Positions 46,171 through 57,626 of a stretch of DNA of 64,000 nucleotides are shown in pieces. Position 1 is the stretch's first letter; each line of letters begins with the position of its first letter. Source of the DNA: Batkoa obscura (lineage: Eukaryota; Entomophthoromycota; Entomophthoromycetes; Entomophthorales; Batkoaceae); assembly GCA_030770535.1 (NCBI GenBank), contig JASVEC010000069.1:41725-105724 (forward strand), written 5' to 3'. The position numbers and the translations under genes were made by a program. The notes beneath the pieces were generated by a model. It was given only the letters and a program-made list of their open reading frames with translations, did no database searches and was not told where the DNA came from.

Positions 46171-47268
46171 ATGGCATTGTCGTTTACTTTAATTTCAAGT
46201 GTATTATTGATACTAGGATCTATTTATTATTTTGTTATAAGTAGTAATAAAAAGAGAGTACCAGGTAATTTTATTTTGAATAGGTTAATAGTCAACTGAC
46301 AAGCTTTATTTTATTTCAATAGTTTTAGATCCCAAAGAGTTTAGAAAATTTGAATTAGCTGAAAAAATTGTTTTATCTCATAACTCAGCCTTGTAAGTAA
46401 AACATCAATTATTTCGTCTTTTTTTATTGTTTACATTAGATATCGTTTTGCTTTACCTAATTCCACTGATATCCTTGGTTTACCTACTGGTCAAGTAAGT
46501 CAAATGACATATAAATAGTAAAAGTCAAAATATTTATTAAGTTGTGTAGCATATCTCACTTATGATTATGAAAAATGGCGAACAAGTATTACGTAGTTAT
46601 ACCCCAACTAGTTCAGATGAAGATTTGGGCCACTTTGATTTAGTTATTAAGGTAGATTATTAAATTCGTATTTATATGAGTATAACTTAAAATAAAAATA
46701 GACTTATCCAGATGGAATGATTTCAAAATATGTATCTGAAATGAAGATTGGGGACACTATTGATGTACGTGGACCAAAAGGAGCATTTAAATATGTACCA
46801 AATCAATACGAAGAATTTGGTATGATCGCAGGTGGAACTGGTATTACACCAATGTATCAAGTAAAATAGAAGTCATTTTATTCAACATTGTAATTAATAA
46901 TAATTTAGGTAATTAAAGCTATCTTAAGTAATCCTAATGATAAAACCAAAATTTCATTGATTTATGCCAATGTATCTGAAAATGATATTTTGCTTAAAAA
47001 AGATTTAGAAGATTTACAATCAAAACATCCAGAACAATTTAAGATCCATCATGTACTTAACAACCCACCAGAAAAATGGAACGGCTCTACTGGCTTTGTT
47101 ACCCGTGAAATTTTGGAAAATTATGGTATCAAAGTATCCAAAAGTAATAAACTTTTATTATGTGGTCCTCCTCCAATGATTAAAGCAGTTTCTACTTTTG
47201 CCGAAGAAATTGGTTTTGACAAACCTCGTGCTTTATCTAAGATGGAAGATATGGTCTTTAAATTTTAA
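46171..47268 (+). CDS. CBR1: NADH-cytochrome b5 reductase
   Basis: Six exons (46171-46264, 46323-46392, 46440-46494, 46550-46651, 46702-46860, 46909-47268) give 279 aa. An N-terminal membrane anchor ([20 protein letters not shown]) precedes an FAD domain with [20 protein letters not shown] (RxYTP binds FAD) and [18 protein letters not shown], then the NADH domain with [19 protein letters not shown] and [11 protein letters not shown]. It passes electrons from NADH to cytochrome b5 for sterol and fatty-acid desaturation at the ER or outer mitochondrial membrane. Length and anchor fit Cbr1; Mcr1 is the alternative. At the first intron an acceptor 6 nt further 3' would delete two residues. Confidence 0.95.
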
Positions 47269-47387
47269 ATAAATATATGTAAAAATTAATCAAAATTCAT
47301 TTGCCTTTATACTTATTACTAAATATGCACATATAAAGACACTAGAAATAATAAAATTTAACTTTTTACTTAATTTATTAGGATATT

Positions 47388-48287
47388 TTAGTTATTGGCA
47401 AAGATCCATTCACCGATGGCTGGGGTCCATTCAACAATATCACCCTTTTGACCAAACCATAATTGAATTTCTTTGCTAGCTGATTCATAAGAGTCAGATC
47501 CGTGAATAATGTTACGGCCAACAGAAATACAATGGTCACCACGAATAGTACCAGCATTAGCAGCTAATGGGTTAGTAGCACCAATCATAGCTCTACCTTG
47601 CTTGATGACATCAAGACCTTCCCAGACCTATATAAAGTGAATAAACACATAAATAATAACAAAATTAAAAAACTTACCATAGCAACAACTGGAGCTTTAC
47701 CATTGGTCATATAATCAACAAGTCCATTAAAGAAAGGTTTAGAAGATAAATCAGCATAATGTTGATTAGCTAACTCTTTGCTTGGTACAGTTACTTTAAG
47801 AGCAACTAATTTGTAACCTCTCTTTTCGAATCTAGAGATAATTTCACCAATTAAACCACGTTGTACACCATCTGGTTTAACAGCAATAAAGGTACGTTCG
47901 CTATTACTACCTTTGATTCCTGCAATTGGAGCAGCATCATTTTGGATCTTGGTGTTAGCTTTAGATATTACAGTTAGTTTTATTAGTTATAAATAAATAG
48001 TTAGATAAAATTTACCAGTGGTAAGATAAGAAGTGACAGCACCTGTAGTAGCACCTAAAAGTAAAGCATATGGTAAAGCATTGCTGGTTTTTTTGGCACC
48101 TTGAGTGGCAATAGAACGAACTAAAATAGTAGATTTTAATTTTGAAATGGATAATAAAATTAAAAATAGTACCTTGAATGCTACGTACGTTGGTACGAGT
48201 GGCTGTAAAATATAGTAAAATTTTATACAATATAATAAATTATTTAAAATTACCACGGACGAGAGAAGAAAAAGCACGGCTCAACAT
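47388..48287 (-). CDS. NDK1: Nucleoside-diphosphate kinase with mitochondrial, membrane-anchored N-terminus
   Basis: Five exons (48287-48254, 48202-48173, 48120-48016, 47958-47678, 47627-47388) give 229 aa. The C-terminal 150 residues are a complete NDP kinase: [80 protein letters not shown] and the active-site His192 ([13 protein letters not shown]), ending EWIFANN. The N-terminal about 75 residues add a basic presequence ([18 protein letters not shown]) and a hydrophobic stretch ([20 protein letters not shown]), resembling the intermembrane-space NDPK of mitochondria (NME4 type). It interconverts NTPs and NDPs. Exons 1-3 encode only the targeting part, which could allow a cytosolic form by a downstream start. 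Confidence 0.95.
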
Positions 48288-48924
48288 TGTTTTAGTAGTA
48301 TTTGTAATTGTTATCAAAAATAAAAATCTATTATAGTTAAATAAGTTGGTATTTATAGTATTTTTTATTCGAATTTTACTAACAACCAATCAACCTAATA
48401 TCTTAGTTGAATGACAAATTATATTCTTTTGCTATTAACTGCTGTTTTCGAGTACATTTCACATTTAAATCAGAACGCTTTTTATTGGTTAGATTTTTAA
48501 TTTTACAATGGCTTAAGTTCAGTAATTCTATCTTCAATACGTTTGTTTAAATATTCTATAAATGTATATGAAATGTATTTTTTACATATAAAAAGCTTTA
48601 TAAAGTTCTTCCAACTAAATACTATACACAGATTTATAATTTCTGTACAATCTGTAAACAATTTATGAATAAGTACATGATTTATTGTTTATACAAATTT
48701 ATTTATTAGATTTTTATCAAATATAATTTTACTACAATTATATTTTATAACGTAAATCTTAATCGTGGTGAACATGGTAAACATAGTGAACTAATTCAGA
48801 AATTTTAAAAAGTATATATAAAAATTTGATTTTTACATCTTAGAGATGAAAAATAAAACAAAGTAAAAGAATCAAACATAAACCTAGTCATTCAAACTAT
48901 TAAAAGGGATCTTAAACTGTTAAT
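48288..48924. other. AT-rich spacer
   Basis: Upstream of the NDP kinase gene; nothing recognised. Confidence 0.4.
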
Positions 48925-49480
48925 TAGAGCTGCTTCTTAGTTATTTTTCTATTAGTGCAGCTACATTAGGACGTAGGGTTAAAAGTACACCTTCAAAAGC
49001 AAATACCATCTTCAATACCCAAAGATTAATTAAATTGGAGCAAAGAGCGATTTTTAGGTATGTTGTTGATTTAGATTTCAAGTAGTTTCCTTGTAGACAT
49101 GGTGCTTTTAGAGAAATGACCAATTAGTTTCTTCCTCAACATAACTCATCCCCAGTAGGAAAAAAATGGGCTACTAGTTTTATAAAAAAGCAGCCAGAGC
49201 TACAAATTTATTTTGATAGGAAGTATAATTACAAAAGGAGTAAAAACGGGGGACCTTAAGGTGCTTGCAGATTGATTTAAAAATACTAAATATACAATTA
49301 ATAAATATACTGTTCTTAGTAATGATATGTTTAGTTTTAATAAAAATGATTTTACAATTAATAAAATTTTAGCATAAGTAGCTATAACAAGTATTAAAAA
49401 TGTTAAGTCTTGTTTATTACAACGAAAGGATAGAAAATAAGTTACTTTTACCTAAGGAGTTAACCGCCAAAGATAGGTAA
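48925..49480 (+). pseudogene. pogo/Fot1-family transposase relic (Tc1/mariner superfamily)
   Basis: The plus strand reads SAATLGRRVKSTPSKANTI, QRLIKLEQRAIFRYVVDLDF, then VGKKWATSFIKKQPEL and FDRKYNYKRSKNG. This is the order of the fungal pogo/Fot1 N-terminus: first HTH, then the LTKLEE...YILDLD segment and the CENP-B-type HTH with VGKRWASNFVKRQPELK...RKYDYKRA. After it FKNTKYTINKY and FSFNKNDF correspond to the region up to the first catalytic Asp (NFDETGF), here lost. Stops lie at Gln- or Trp-like positions (EMTN-stop-FL for MANQLL). About a third of a transposase remains, without terminal repeats that I could find. Confidence 0.75.
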
Positions 49481-49899
49481 TTTCGCTTTTTTTAATTGTA
49501 ATTATAAAATTACATTTATTTAATTAGTATTAATACAATAGTTTGCTTAAAAACTAAGTTGCTTCTATGTCAAACAGTGGTTAAACTATAAACAAAATAA
49601 ACATAAATTACTCATAGTTAGTAGCTGTGTTAACTATGTTCTATTAGATTTTGACACTTATAAAAAAAATAAAAAAATCAACAGTAGAAAATATAATAAT
49701 ATTAAATACAATATTAATATATATCTAATAAGTAGCTTTATTTCATGCTTTACTTTTATTAATAGTTTTTTTAAATTTATACATAATTAAATATACTAGT
49801 TTATTATAACTACCACTTGATTAAAGCTTATTAGTTAAATCTCAATGTTTAACTTAAGTTTATATTAAAATACCAACTCTCAAATATCTTTGTTTACTA
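49481..49899. other. AT-rich spacer
   Basis: Nothing recognised between the transposase relic and the MITE cluster. Confidence 0.4.
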
Positions 49900-50001
49900 T
49901 ATGGGGGTGTTTTTTGGTTTCATTGTTTTTTCCATCTTTAAGCGTTATTTAAGTGGAAAGATTGCTAGCAAAATTCTTAAATACAAAAATACATCCCCAT
50001 T
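49900..50001 (-). mobile_element. MITE copy (reverse)
   Basis: TATGGGGGTGT...ACATCCCCATT with core TTTAAGCGTTATTTAAG. First of four copies within 1 kb. Confidence 0.85.
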
Positions 50002-50103
50002 TGATAATTAAAATTAAAAATGGTTTTTATCTAATTAACCAGCTATAAATCAAAAAGTCTTAGTCTATATAATCAAAATAAACTTGAATCAATAAAAATA
50101 GCA

Positions 50104-50208
50104 TATGGGAGTGTTTTTTTTAGCTTCATTACTTTTTCCATCTTTTAAGTGCTATTTGAATAGAAAAATTGTTAGCAAAATTCTTAAATACAAAAACACA
50201 TCCCCATG
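50104..50208 (-). mobile_element. MITE copy (reverse)
   Basis: TATGGGAGTGT...ACATCCCCATG, 105 bp, core TTTTAAGTGCTATTTGAA. Confidence 0.85.
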
Positions 50209-50265
50209 TAACAAGTTATAAATTATACAAATTATATAAAATAAAAAACGTTATCACAAAATCTA

Positions 50266-50368
50266 TATGGGGATGTATTTTTGTGTTTAAGAATTTTACT
50301 AACAATCTTTCCGCTCAAATAGCACTTAAAGAATGGAAAAAGTAATGAAACCAAAAAACACCCCCATA
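50266..50368 (+). mobile_element. MITE copy (forward)
   Basis: TATGGGGATGT...ACACCCCCATA, opposite orientation to its two left neighbours. Confidence 0.88.
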
Positions 50369-50420
50369 TATTAAATAATATTTTGGCAAATATTTATATT
50401 CATTTATAATTTTGTTATTG

Positions 50421-50810
50421 TGTGAAATCTGGCACTCAGTGATCAGAGTTAAAAGTAGCTATTGCTTGGTTGACTATACTGTAAGTTGAAAAGTCTTAGT
50501 TTATGTGGCTAAGATACACGAATTATGAAGAATAACACGTAATAGGATATTGATTATGTGGGACAAATAGGATAGACAATAATACTGTAAAATCTACATA
50601 AAGTACTATTAAGAACACTTAGTGGGTCTAATTAAATGTACGAGATATCAGGGAATAATTCAGTTAAAAAGACTTCAGTTACTATGTTCTAACATCTCTT
50701 TTATGGTTAAGTAAGTATGGATATCAAAACAAGAGGATGATGTTCTTTGGAATGAAGTTAGAAATTCTTATAGTAAATTAAAATAAGAACATGTGATTGA
50801 TTGTCTATGA
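50421..50810 (-). mobile_element. LTR-like repeat, copy L4, partial
   Basis: Begins TGTGAAATCTGGCACTCAG, like L2, and follows it for about 390 bp. The far end is absent where a MITE begins. Diverged from L2/L3, so older. Confidence 0.7.
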
Positions 50811-50915
50811 TATAGGAGTATTTTTTTTGACTTCATTATTTTTTCCATTCTTTAAGTGCTATTTGAGCGGAAAGATTGTTAGTAAAATTCTTAAACACAA
50901 AAATACATCTCCATA
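50811..50915 (-). mobile_element. MITE copy (reverse), abutting L4
   Basis: TATAGGAGTAT...ACATCTCCATA with core TTTAAGTGCTATTTGAG. It marks the break in L4. Confidence 0.85.
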
Positions 50916-51004
50916 TACAAAAACTTACCTAGTATACAAATTAATTTTGTTAATAAATATAGTTAAATCTTTCGATTGATATTTTATAAGATATAGACCA
51001 AAAA

Positions 51005-51795
51005 GTCTGCATAGGGCTATATAAAGGAACGGTTTAACCTATAAAATGTAATAGCTATAATTAAATTCATGAAGTGGCATTAAGTAACCCAAAAAAATTA
51101 TATTACTGTTCTTCATTCTTCTTATATTATGGTTATCATTAATATCAAAAGTAATAGGATTACAAATAGTTAACTCAATTTTTTCAAGTTGTTCCAAATC
51201 GCCGAACTATTGTAAGTTGATGTAAAGCTTGAAATATCCTCTAATTTTCAAATCTAACTTTGCTTTGAAGTTTATGTAATTAATTTCAGTCTTAGTAACA
51301 GTCATTATTGATTTCAATTTAAAACTTTCAGTTTATAAAATTGCTCTTTTACAGTACCCGATCTATCCAGGTACAAACTTCCCTTGATGTACAATTTTAA
51401 TACTTTTAACTTGTTATGACTTAAGTATAGAATAATATCTTTAATAGGTATTATATCGTACCAAACGCTTTTAACACCTGAAACTAATTGAAATGATTTC
51501 TGAAGTTTTTTAATACATCTAAACAATAATAGCTACCAATAACTATTTTTTCAATTTCAGTAATTTATAGTTCAATTCTATTTCCACGGGTTAAGCTATA
51601 ATATTAAATATTCTTGAAGTTTATGGTGGTTATGACTTGAAGTGGTTGAGTTGTATTATGACTCTATTAACTGACTTGAATAGATGTTTATTTAAAAATC
51701 TGAGTTCAAGTAACTCGAATGGATGCATTAATTTAAATATTTGTACTAGCAAGATGCCAAGTAAAAACTCGAATTGTATAGCCATTTTCGAAAGA
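51005..51795 (-). pseudogene. F-box-like gene relic, copy 5 (minus strand, partial)
   Basis: The minus strand starts MAIQFEFLLGILLVQIFKLM then HPFELLELRFLNKHLFKSV, a clean F-box aligned with copies 1-4 about 35 kb away. Further blocks (VWYDIIPIKDIILYLSHNKL; LKIRGYFKLYIN; LGYLMPLHEFNYSYY) match inner parts of the family. Frame breaks occur throughout and the last third is missing. It keeps Gln at a position where copy 3 has TAA, which shows the direction of that change. Confidence 0.6.
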
Positions 51796-52312
51796 AAAAT
51801 TGGTGAAAAGTGAAGGTTAAGCGTAAATATAACCCCAATTGTTAATTAGTCAATTGACATCATTACTTAGGCTGTAATTTACTGCTTTTAGGAATCATAA
51901 ATGTAACTCCTTTATAGATAATATAAACTACTTTATAGTAGTTAAGTCTATGATTACTAATTATTTATAAGTTTCAACTATTCCATAAAAACGAAGATCC
52001 TTTAAAAGTTATATTATAAATAGATAAACAGCTTTGATTCTGATATTTTTATCAAAAATAGACCACTGCAAAATAACTGTGAATCATTTAATAAAAATGA
52101 TGTATTAAAAGCAAAATTAAATAATGATAATTTTTGTTTATAACAATTTAAATACAAAAATAATTGGGAATAATATTATTAATGTCTCATTATTTAATTA
52201 TTGATTTGAATTTAACAAAGATAGTAAATTGACAAATATGTTATCCAATGAGCATCCACTAGTCTACAAAATAAAAATTAAAAAATGAAACTTGAATTAA
52301 TAAATTTACAAG
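51796..52312. other. Spacer
   Basis: AT-rich; divergent between the F-box relic and the BRCT gene. Nothing recognised. Confidence 0.4.
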
Positions 52313-55300
52313 ATGGAAGCTAAAGAGAAAAAAAACAAGCCAATATTTCCGAATGTAAGGTACTGGATTAATCCTTATCTACCATTAGAATTAAGAAAGC
52401 AAGTAAAAGAATCAATTCGGCTTATAGAAAACTAAAATTTAATATACAAAAGTTAAGGAACTTATTGGAGCAAAACGGTGCTTACCCAGCCATTAGAAAA
52501 GAAGAGGATTTGGAATTGAATCAAACCAAATTCCAGTTATTTGATATTAAAAGAGTAACGCATGTAATTAGTGCTACCTGGGATTTTATTGGTCATAGTG
52601 AGCTCATTAAATCAAAACGAAATTGCAGAATTGTCACAGTAATTAGTAGTTTTTATTTTATTTCGTTCTAAATTTATAAGATTTAGCCGAAATGGGTATT
52701 TGATTGTACTAAATGCAATATCCACTACAGGTGAGTTATAATATTTTAATTATAAGATCAAGGTTATTAAATTTTCTAGTTCAAAGTTTTATTCCCCAGA
52801 ACCTAAGTCGATATTTTCTGGCATTATCATTTGTTGTCATGGAGTAAAGTAGAATTCAAATATATAATTTAGTAACTAATTAAAATGTAAAAGCTTCCAA
52901 CTTCGGATATGGAGAAAATTTATGGTGGAGTAGTAGCGTTAGGAGGTCAATATAGAATCAATTTAAGTAAGGAAGTAACACATTACATTGTATTGGACTC
53001 AGAAGCTGTAAGTAAAAAAATAAAGAATAGTATCTAAGAGTAATTAATAATGTAAATTAAAGGAAAATAACGTCTCAAAGTTACAAAAAGAAAATGATAT
53101 TAAATTAGTTACTTCTCACTGGTTTGAAGATTGTATCAAGTTAAGAAAACTTCTACCCGAGGTAAGGTTAATTTGTGCAAGTTTACATTAACCATTCATT
53201 TTTTTTGAATAGAAAAACTATCAATTTCCAACTCCAAATATATTCAAAGATGATTTTAACCCGTTAAAATCAATCGTTAAAGTATCCAGACAATACCTTG
53301 GGGTAGAAGAAGAAGTAAACTCAACCAAAATAAAATCATCTTGGTTTAATAGTAATTATTTAAGTGGACTCGTTATTTATTTAGATAATGAACTACAACT
53401 ACAACATAAGTTTGTGGAGAAAATAAAAGATGAATTAACAAAGTATGGGGCTAGAATTAGTGCTATTTTCGATCTATCAATAATTAATTGTTATATTTGT
53501 CAGTTTAAGAACTCAAAGCATTATGAAGAGGTAATATATTATATATTTTACTACTAAAAACTTATTGATTATAATAGAGTTTAAAAGCAAGTATAATTAT
53601 TGGTAATTTAACTTGGTTATTCCATATAATATTAAGTAAAAGGTTGGATTCGCCTTTGAACCAGTTATTGTTTTACCCTACTCAAGCTTATGCAGTTCCA
53701 GACATGAAAGATTATGTAAAGTTTTGTTTCATCTATATCTTTATTCTTTTTTAATTAGTGGTTTAGGTCATTTCTATCTCTAACTATGACCAAGGTTCCA
53801 AAGAGTATTTAGAAAAATTAATTACTGCTATGGGAGCCACATTTACCACTGGTCTTAGTGCCAAAAATACTCATTTGATATGCGCCAGGTACATTTATAA
53901 TATAGCTATGAAATCAGTTTTGTTTACTCAGATTTAGCCAACAAGGAGAAAAATATTCTAAAGCACCTGATTGGAATATAATAGTGGTCAATCATTTGTG
54001 GCTAGAAGATTGCTACCGTTCATGGTCTTGCCAACCGGTAACAAAAATCCATTATTCACATTTTCCTCATGGTGTAAGTATGATTAATTTGGTCTCCTAT
54101 TCTAATTATTCCTATGAAGATATTGCTATGAGAGATGATTTGGATGTTAATGAAAATTCTATTTCAATTACAGAATCTGAACCTGAGGAATTTGCTAATC
54201 TACAAAATGGGATTGAAGAAGAGGAAAGTATGTTGCCTACTTTGGACGAATTGTTTGGGGAAGTATCAAAAGGAACCATTCAGAGTATTCAAGATGTCCA
54301 GGAGGAAGCGAAAATAGATATCAGCAAAGAAGAAACAGAGGATAATCAAAATAAGGAGGAAAAAAAGCGTAATGGTGCCCAGGAAGAAATAAAGAACCAA
54401 GAAAATAAAGAGAGAACGAATATAAAAGAAGTAAAAGAAGTAAAAGAAGTAAAAGAAGTAAAAGAAGTAAAAGAAGTAAAAGAAGAATGTAATCCCCGTC
54501 CATCACGTAAAGCTGCTACATTCGCAACAAAAACTCTGATGAAGTTGATGGAAGCACAAAACCAATTTGAAAAAAGGGTTGGTAATAAATTGAAAAAATT
54601 TAGTTTAGTGCCACCACCTATTGTAGGTGAAATAAAAGAAAACGTTATACTGCAAGTTAAAAATAAAGATAATAGCAAAGGAGGCAAAGAAAAGAATCAG
54701 ACTAAAGAACATAAAAAGGTGGAGAAATCAAATGTTCCAACTAAAAAAGGGATAAAAAATATTCAAGTCAAAATTGAAATCAAAGATCCAAACAGTAAAA
54801 AAAGAAAAAATTCAAGTGTGATTGATTTAGTTTCCCCGAAGTAGGTTTTAGTTTACAACCTATTTTAATAGTTTTAATATATTTTTGTATTAGTCCACCA
54901 GTAACTTCGGACAAAGATAAATCTCAAGTTAATATCACTCCAAGAAAATCTTTAAAAAAAGAGATAACTCCAGCATTAAATAATAAATCTGTTGTTTTAT
55001 TATTTACTGGGGTGAAACCTACAACTATTGAAAAAAGGGTAATTTAATTAGCATTAATTTATGTTATTTGTATTAATATTCGCATTTCAGAAAATAAAAA
55101 ATTTGGGGGTAAAAATTACAGACTCGATCTATGAATTTACCCACCTCATTGCATCAAGTGCTAATAGAACCTTTAAATTATTATGTGCTATTAATGGTGG
55201 AAAATATATTGTTTATATGCAGTGGCTTTTAGATTCGATTGAAAAGGGCAAGCTGTTAGGTAAAGTGTGATATACTAATCAATAAAATATTTAATTAATG

Positions 55301-55791
55301 CAATATAACACAGATGAAAATAAATATATAATAAAAGATCCGCAGACAGAAAAGAAGTACCAATTTAGACTTAAAGAATCTTTACTAAGGGCAAAAAAAG
55401 ATAAAGTGTTTAAAAATTACGAGTTTGCTTGTACACCACAAGCTAAGCCTAATCCAAATGATTTAAAAGATATTGTTGAACTTGGGGGTGGAAAGGTAAT
55501 TGTCAGAATAATTAAATAAAATCATACTAATTAACTGGTTCTTAAAATTAGATGATAAGCCCCTTCCCATCAAAGCGAATTATTGAAGAAAAACTTAAAG
55601 CTGCAAAAAGGGGAGATTACCAATTTATTGTCTTATGTGGGGAGGGAGATGATGATAAGTTTTTAAGTGATAGAGTGGGTAAGGAGTTTATGAATGGAAA
55701 TGAGTCTATCGTTTATAAATCAGAAAGCGTACTTCATGCTAGTATGGTTCAAAATTTTGAGTTGAATGAAAAAGACAGAGTTTGCTTTTAA
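52313..55791 (+). CDS. BRC1: Multi-BRCT DNA-damage response protein (Brc1/Rtt107-like)
   Basis: About 14 exons joined by introns of about 40-65 nt. N-terminal BRCT copies are marked by their final Trp segments: KRVTHVISATWDFIG...IVTPKWVFDC, THYIVLDSEA...LVTSHWFEDCIKL, NTHLICA...VVNHLWLEDCYRSW. A linker of more than 200 residues is acidic then Lys/Glu-rich and includes a KEV repeat. Two C-terminal BRCTs follow (SVVLLFTGVKP...THLIASSANRTFKLLCAINGGKYIVYMQWLLDSI, then a second repeat from YEFACTPQAKP to SVLHASMVQNF). The arrangement (four BRCT at the N-terminus, linker, two at the C-terminus) and the phrase VVNHLWLEDC match the fungal Brc1/Rtt107 family, which binds phosphorylated H2A and the Smc5/6 complex at damaged forks. 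Exon borders in the middle are less certain than the family. Confidence 0.8.
54428..54486 (+). repeat. 9-bp coding tandem repeat (GTAAAAGAA, about six units)
   Basis: Six near-identical units encode a Lys-Glu-Val ladder in the disordered linker of the BRCT protein. Units look identical, so the tract is probably length-variable between strains. Confidence 0.9.
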
Positions 55792-55948
55792 TTAAACCTC
55801 AATTTGGCTAAAAGCTTTTTTTATCTTATTAATTATAGTTTTTTATTATTATATTATTATATAGATTTAAAATTGTATATATGATTGGGTTAAAAAATTG
55901 CTTTAATAGCTATAAACTTTTATAAAATATAGTGCAATATAACCTAGA

Positions 55949-56894
55949 TTACAAGCTGCCCCCAAGCATTACATTATCAATCAAACGAACTGTTTTACCA
56001 GTTGGGCCAACTTTAATAGCGCCTGATAAAAGAGCTCCATTTTGAGTAACTTGCTCAACCTCATCTAAAGTAATCGGATCCGAAAGTCTAACATATTCCA
56101 ACTCGACTTCTTTAAACTCCTGGATTATTTTTTTAGCTTCATTTAATAAACTCTCTCTGTCAACTACACCTTGTTTAAAAAGAGCTTCACTTGAGCAAAG
56201 TGCTTTGTATAGAGCCAACGCTTCCTTCTCCTTAGTTTCTTGACTAAGATATTGATTTCTACTTGACATAGCGAGTCCGTTCTCTTCCCTAGCAATTGGG
56301 CACAACACCGCCTTAGTATTAAAACAAAGGTCTTTAATTAAATTTTTTACTACAACGCATTGTTGAGCATCCTTTTGACCTAAATACAAAAAGTCTGGTT
56401 GTACTATATTCAACAGTTTGCTCACTATGGTAGCTACTCCTCGGAAGAAATGAGGTCTGATAGAACCTTCGAGTTGATGCGATTTACCCAATACTTCTAC
56501 AAAGGTGCCTACTTGGGAATTGACATTTAATGTTATTCCAGATGGGTACATCTCTTCTACTGAAGGGAGGAAGACGGCATCCGCTAAACCTTCTAGTTTT
56601 TTGATATCACTGTCAACGTCTCGTGGATACTTGTCTAAGTCTTCTGTAGGTGCAAATTGGCTTGGGTTGACAAATATGCTTACAATGGTTAGGTCGGATT
56701 GTTGCTTAGATTGTTTTACTATTTTAAATGTTTAGTCAAATTTCTTTTCTATATATTGTTTAACAATTACCTAAACCTAAATGACCTGAATGTAAAGCTC
56801 CCATCGTTGGTACAAAGCCTACCGATTTTAACTGGTTTTGCTTGTGCCATACCCGTACTTCTTGAATTGTTTTTAAGATTGTTATTGTGGTCAT
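55949..56894 (-). CDS. PAN6: Pantothenate synthetase (pantoate--beta-alanine ligase)
   Basis: Exons 56894-56771 and 56718-55949 give 297 aa. Seen in order: VGFVPTMGALHSGHLGLV (PTMGALHxGH nucleotide-binding motif), SIFVNPSQFAPTEDLDKYPR, GVATIVSKLLNIVQPDFLYLGQKDAQQC (FGxKDxQQ motif), CPIAREENGLAMSSRNQYL (the KMSK-like MSSRN loop) and the C-terminal VELEYVRLSDP domain. It condenses pantoate and beta-alanine with ATP, the last step of vitamin B5 synthesis, present in fungi, plants and bacteria but not in animals. The intron splits the Val codon at HLGLV. It is convergent with the BRCT gene, 157 bp apart. Confidence 0.95.
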
Positions 56895-57092
56895 GATTTT
56901 AGATGCTTTTTAAAAAAGTGATTTCGTAATTTTTTAGTTGTAAAATTTCAATGTTAAGCTTAGAATAAATTGTATAACTTTTATAATACAAATTTATTAG
57001 TAATTAAATTAAATTTGAATAATATATTATACACAATAAAATAAAATGATCAATTTGGATATTACAGTTTTCATTTATTTATGCTTAAAAAC

Positions 57093-57626
57093 TTAAGGGT
57101 TAACCAATTTTCCCACTAAGGTATATTTATTAGCAAAATGGCTTTCCCAATCGTTTAACGAGTCCCACTCATCTTTAGTAAGATTCTCTAAAAGATCAAT
57201 AGGATCCTTCAAATCAGTAAGCACTTCAACATCAAAAGAATTTTTAGCTAATCCTCTTGATGCATCTCTTCCAGCAAAATTTTCATATGGGCCACCTAAA
57301 ATCAGAATGTTTAAAATGTGATGTTTAGGAGCTCAATATCATAACTTACCAGGTCCGTAAAAGTTCCTCCCATTGGTCACATCGTAAATGTTATTTTTCA
57401 CTCCCATGTAGATTGGCTTGTTGTTTTGGCCATCATAGTAGCATAATTCTGTGGGTGTATAATCTTTAAATAATATTGCTTTAGGATAGCTTGGAACTGG
57501 TAAATCTTGGTCTTTAGACTCAGCAGTCCACAAATTGTAAAGTATTACTAGTAAAATGGCAGTTAAAAGCCAATTGGTTTGGTTTTGAAGTAGTTGGTTG
57601 TATAATAGCTTTATGCTTGAATTCAT
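57093..57626 (-). CDS. DAP1: Membrane-associated progesterone receptor-type heme protein (Dap1/PGRMC)
   Basis: Exons 57626-57350 and 57295-57093 give 159 aa. An N-terminal membrane segment (NWLLTAILLVILYNLW) is followed by a cytochrome b5-like heme/steroid-binding domain of the MAPR type: FKDYTPTELCYYDG, PIYMGVKNNIYDVTNGRNFY, GPGGPYENFAGRDASRGLAK, then LENLTKDEWDSLNDWESHF and YTLVGKLVNP. The Tyr in NFYGPGGPY is the heme ligand region of PGRMC1/Dap1, replacing the His pair of true cytochrome b5. Dap1 supports cytochrome P450 (Erg11) activity in sterol synthesis; the NADH-cytochrome b5 reductase in this window may act in the same membrane pathway. Confidence 0.93.
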
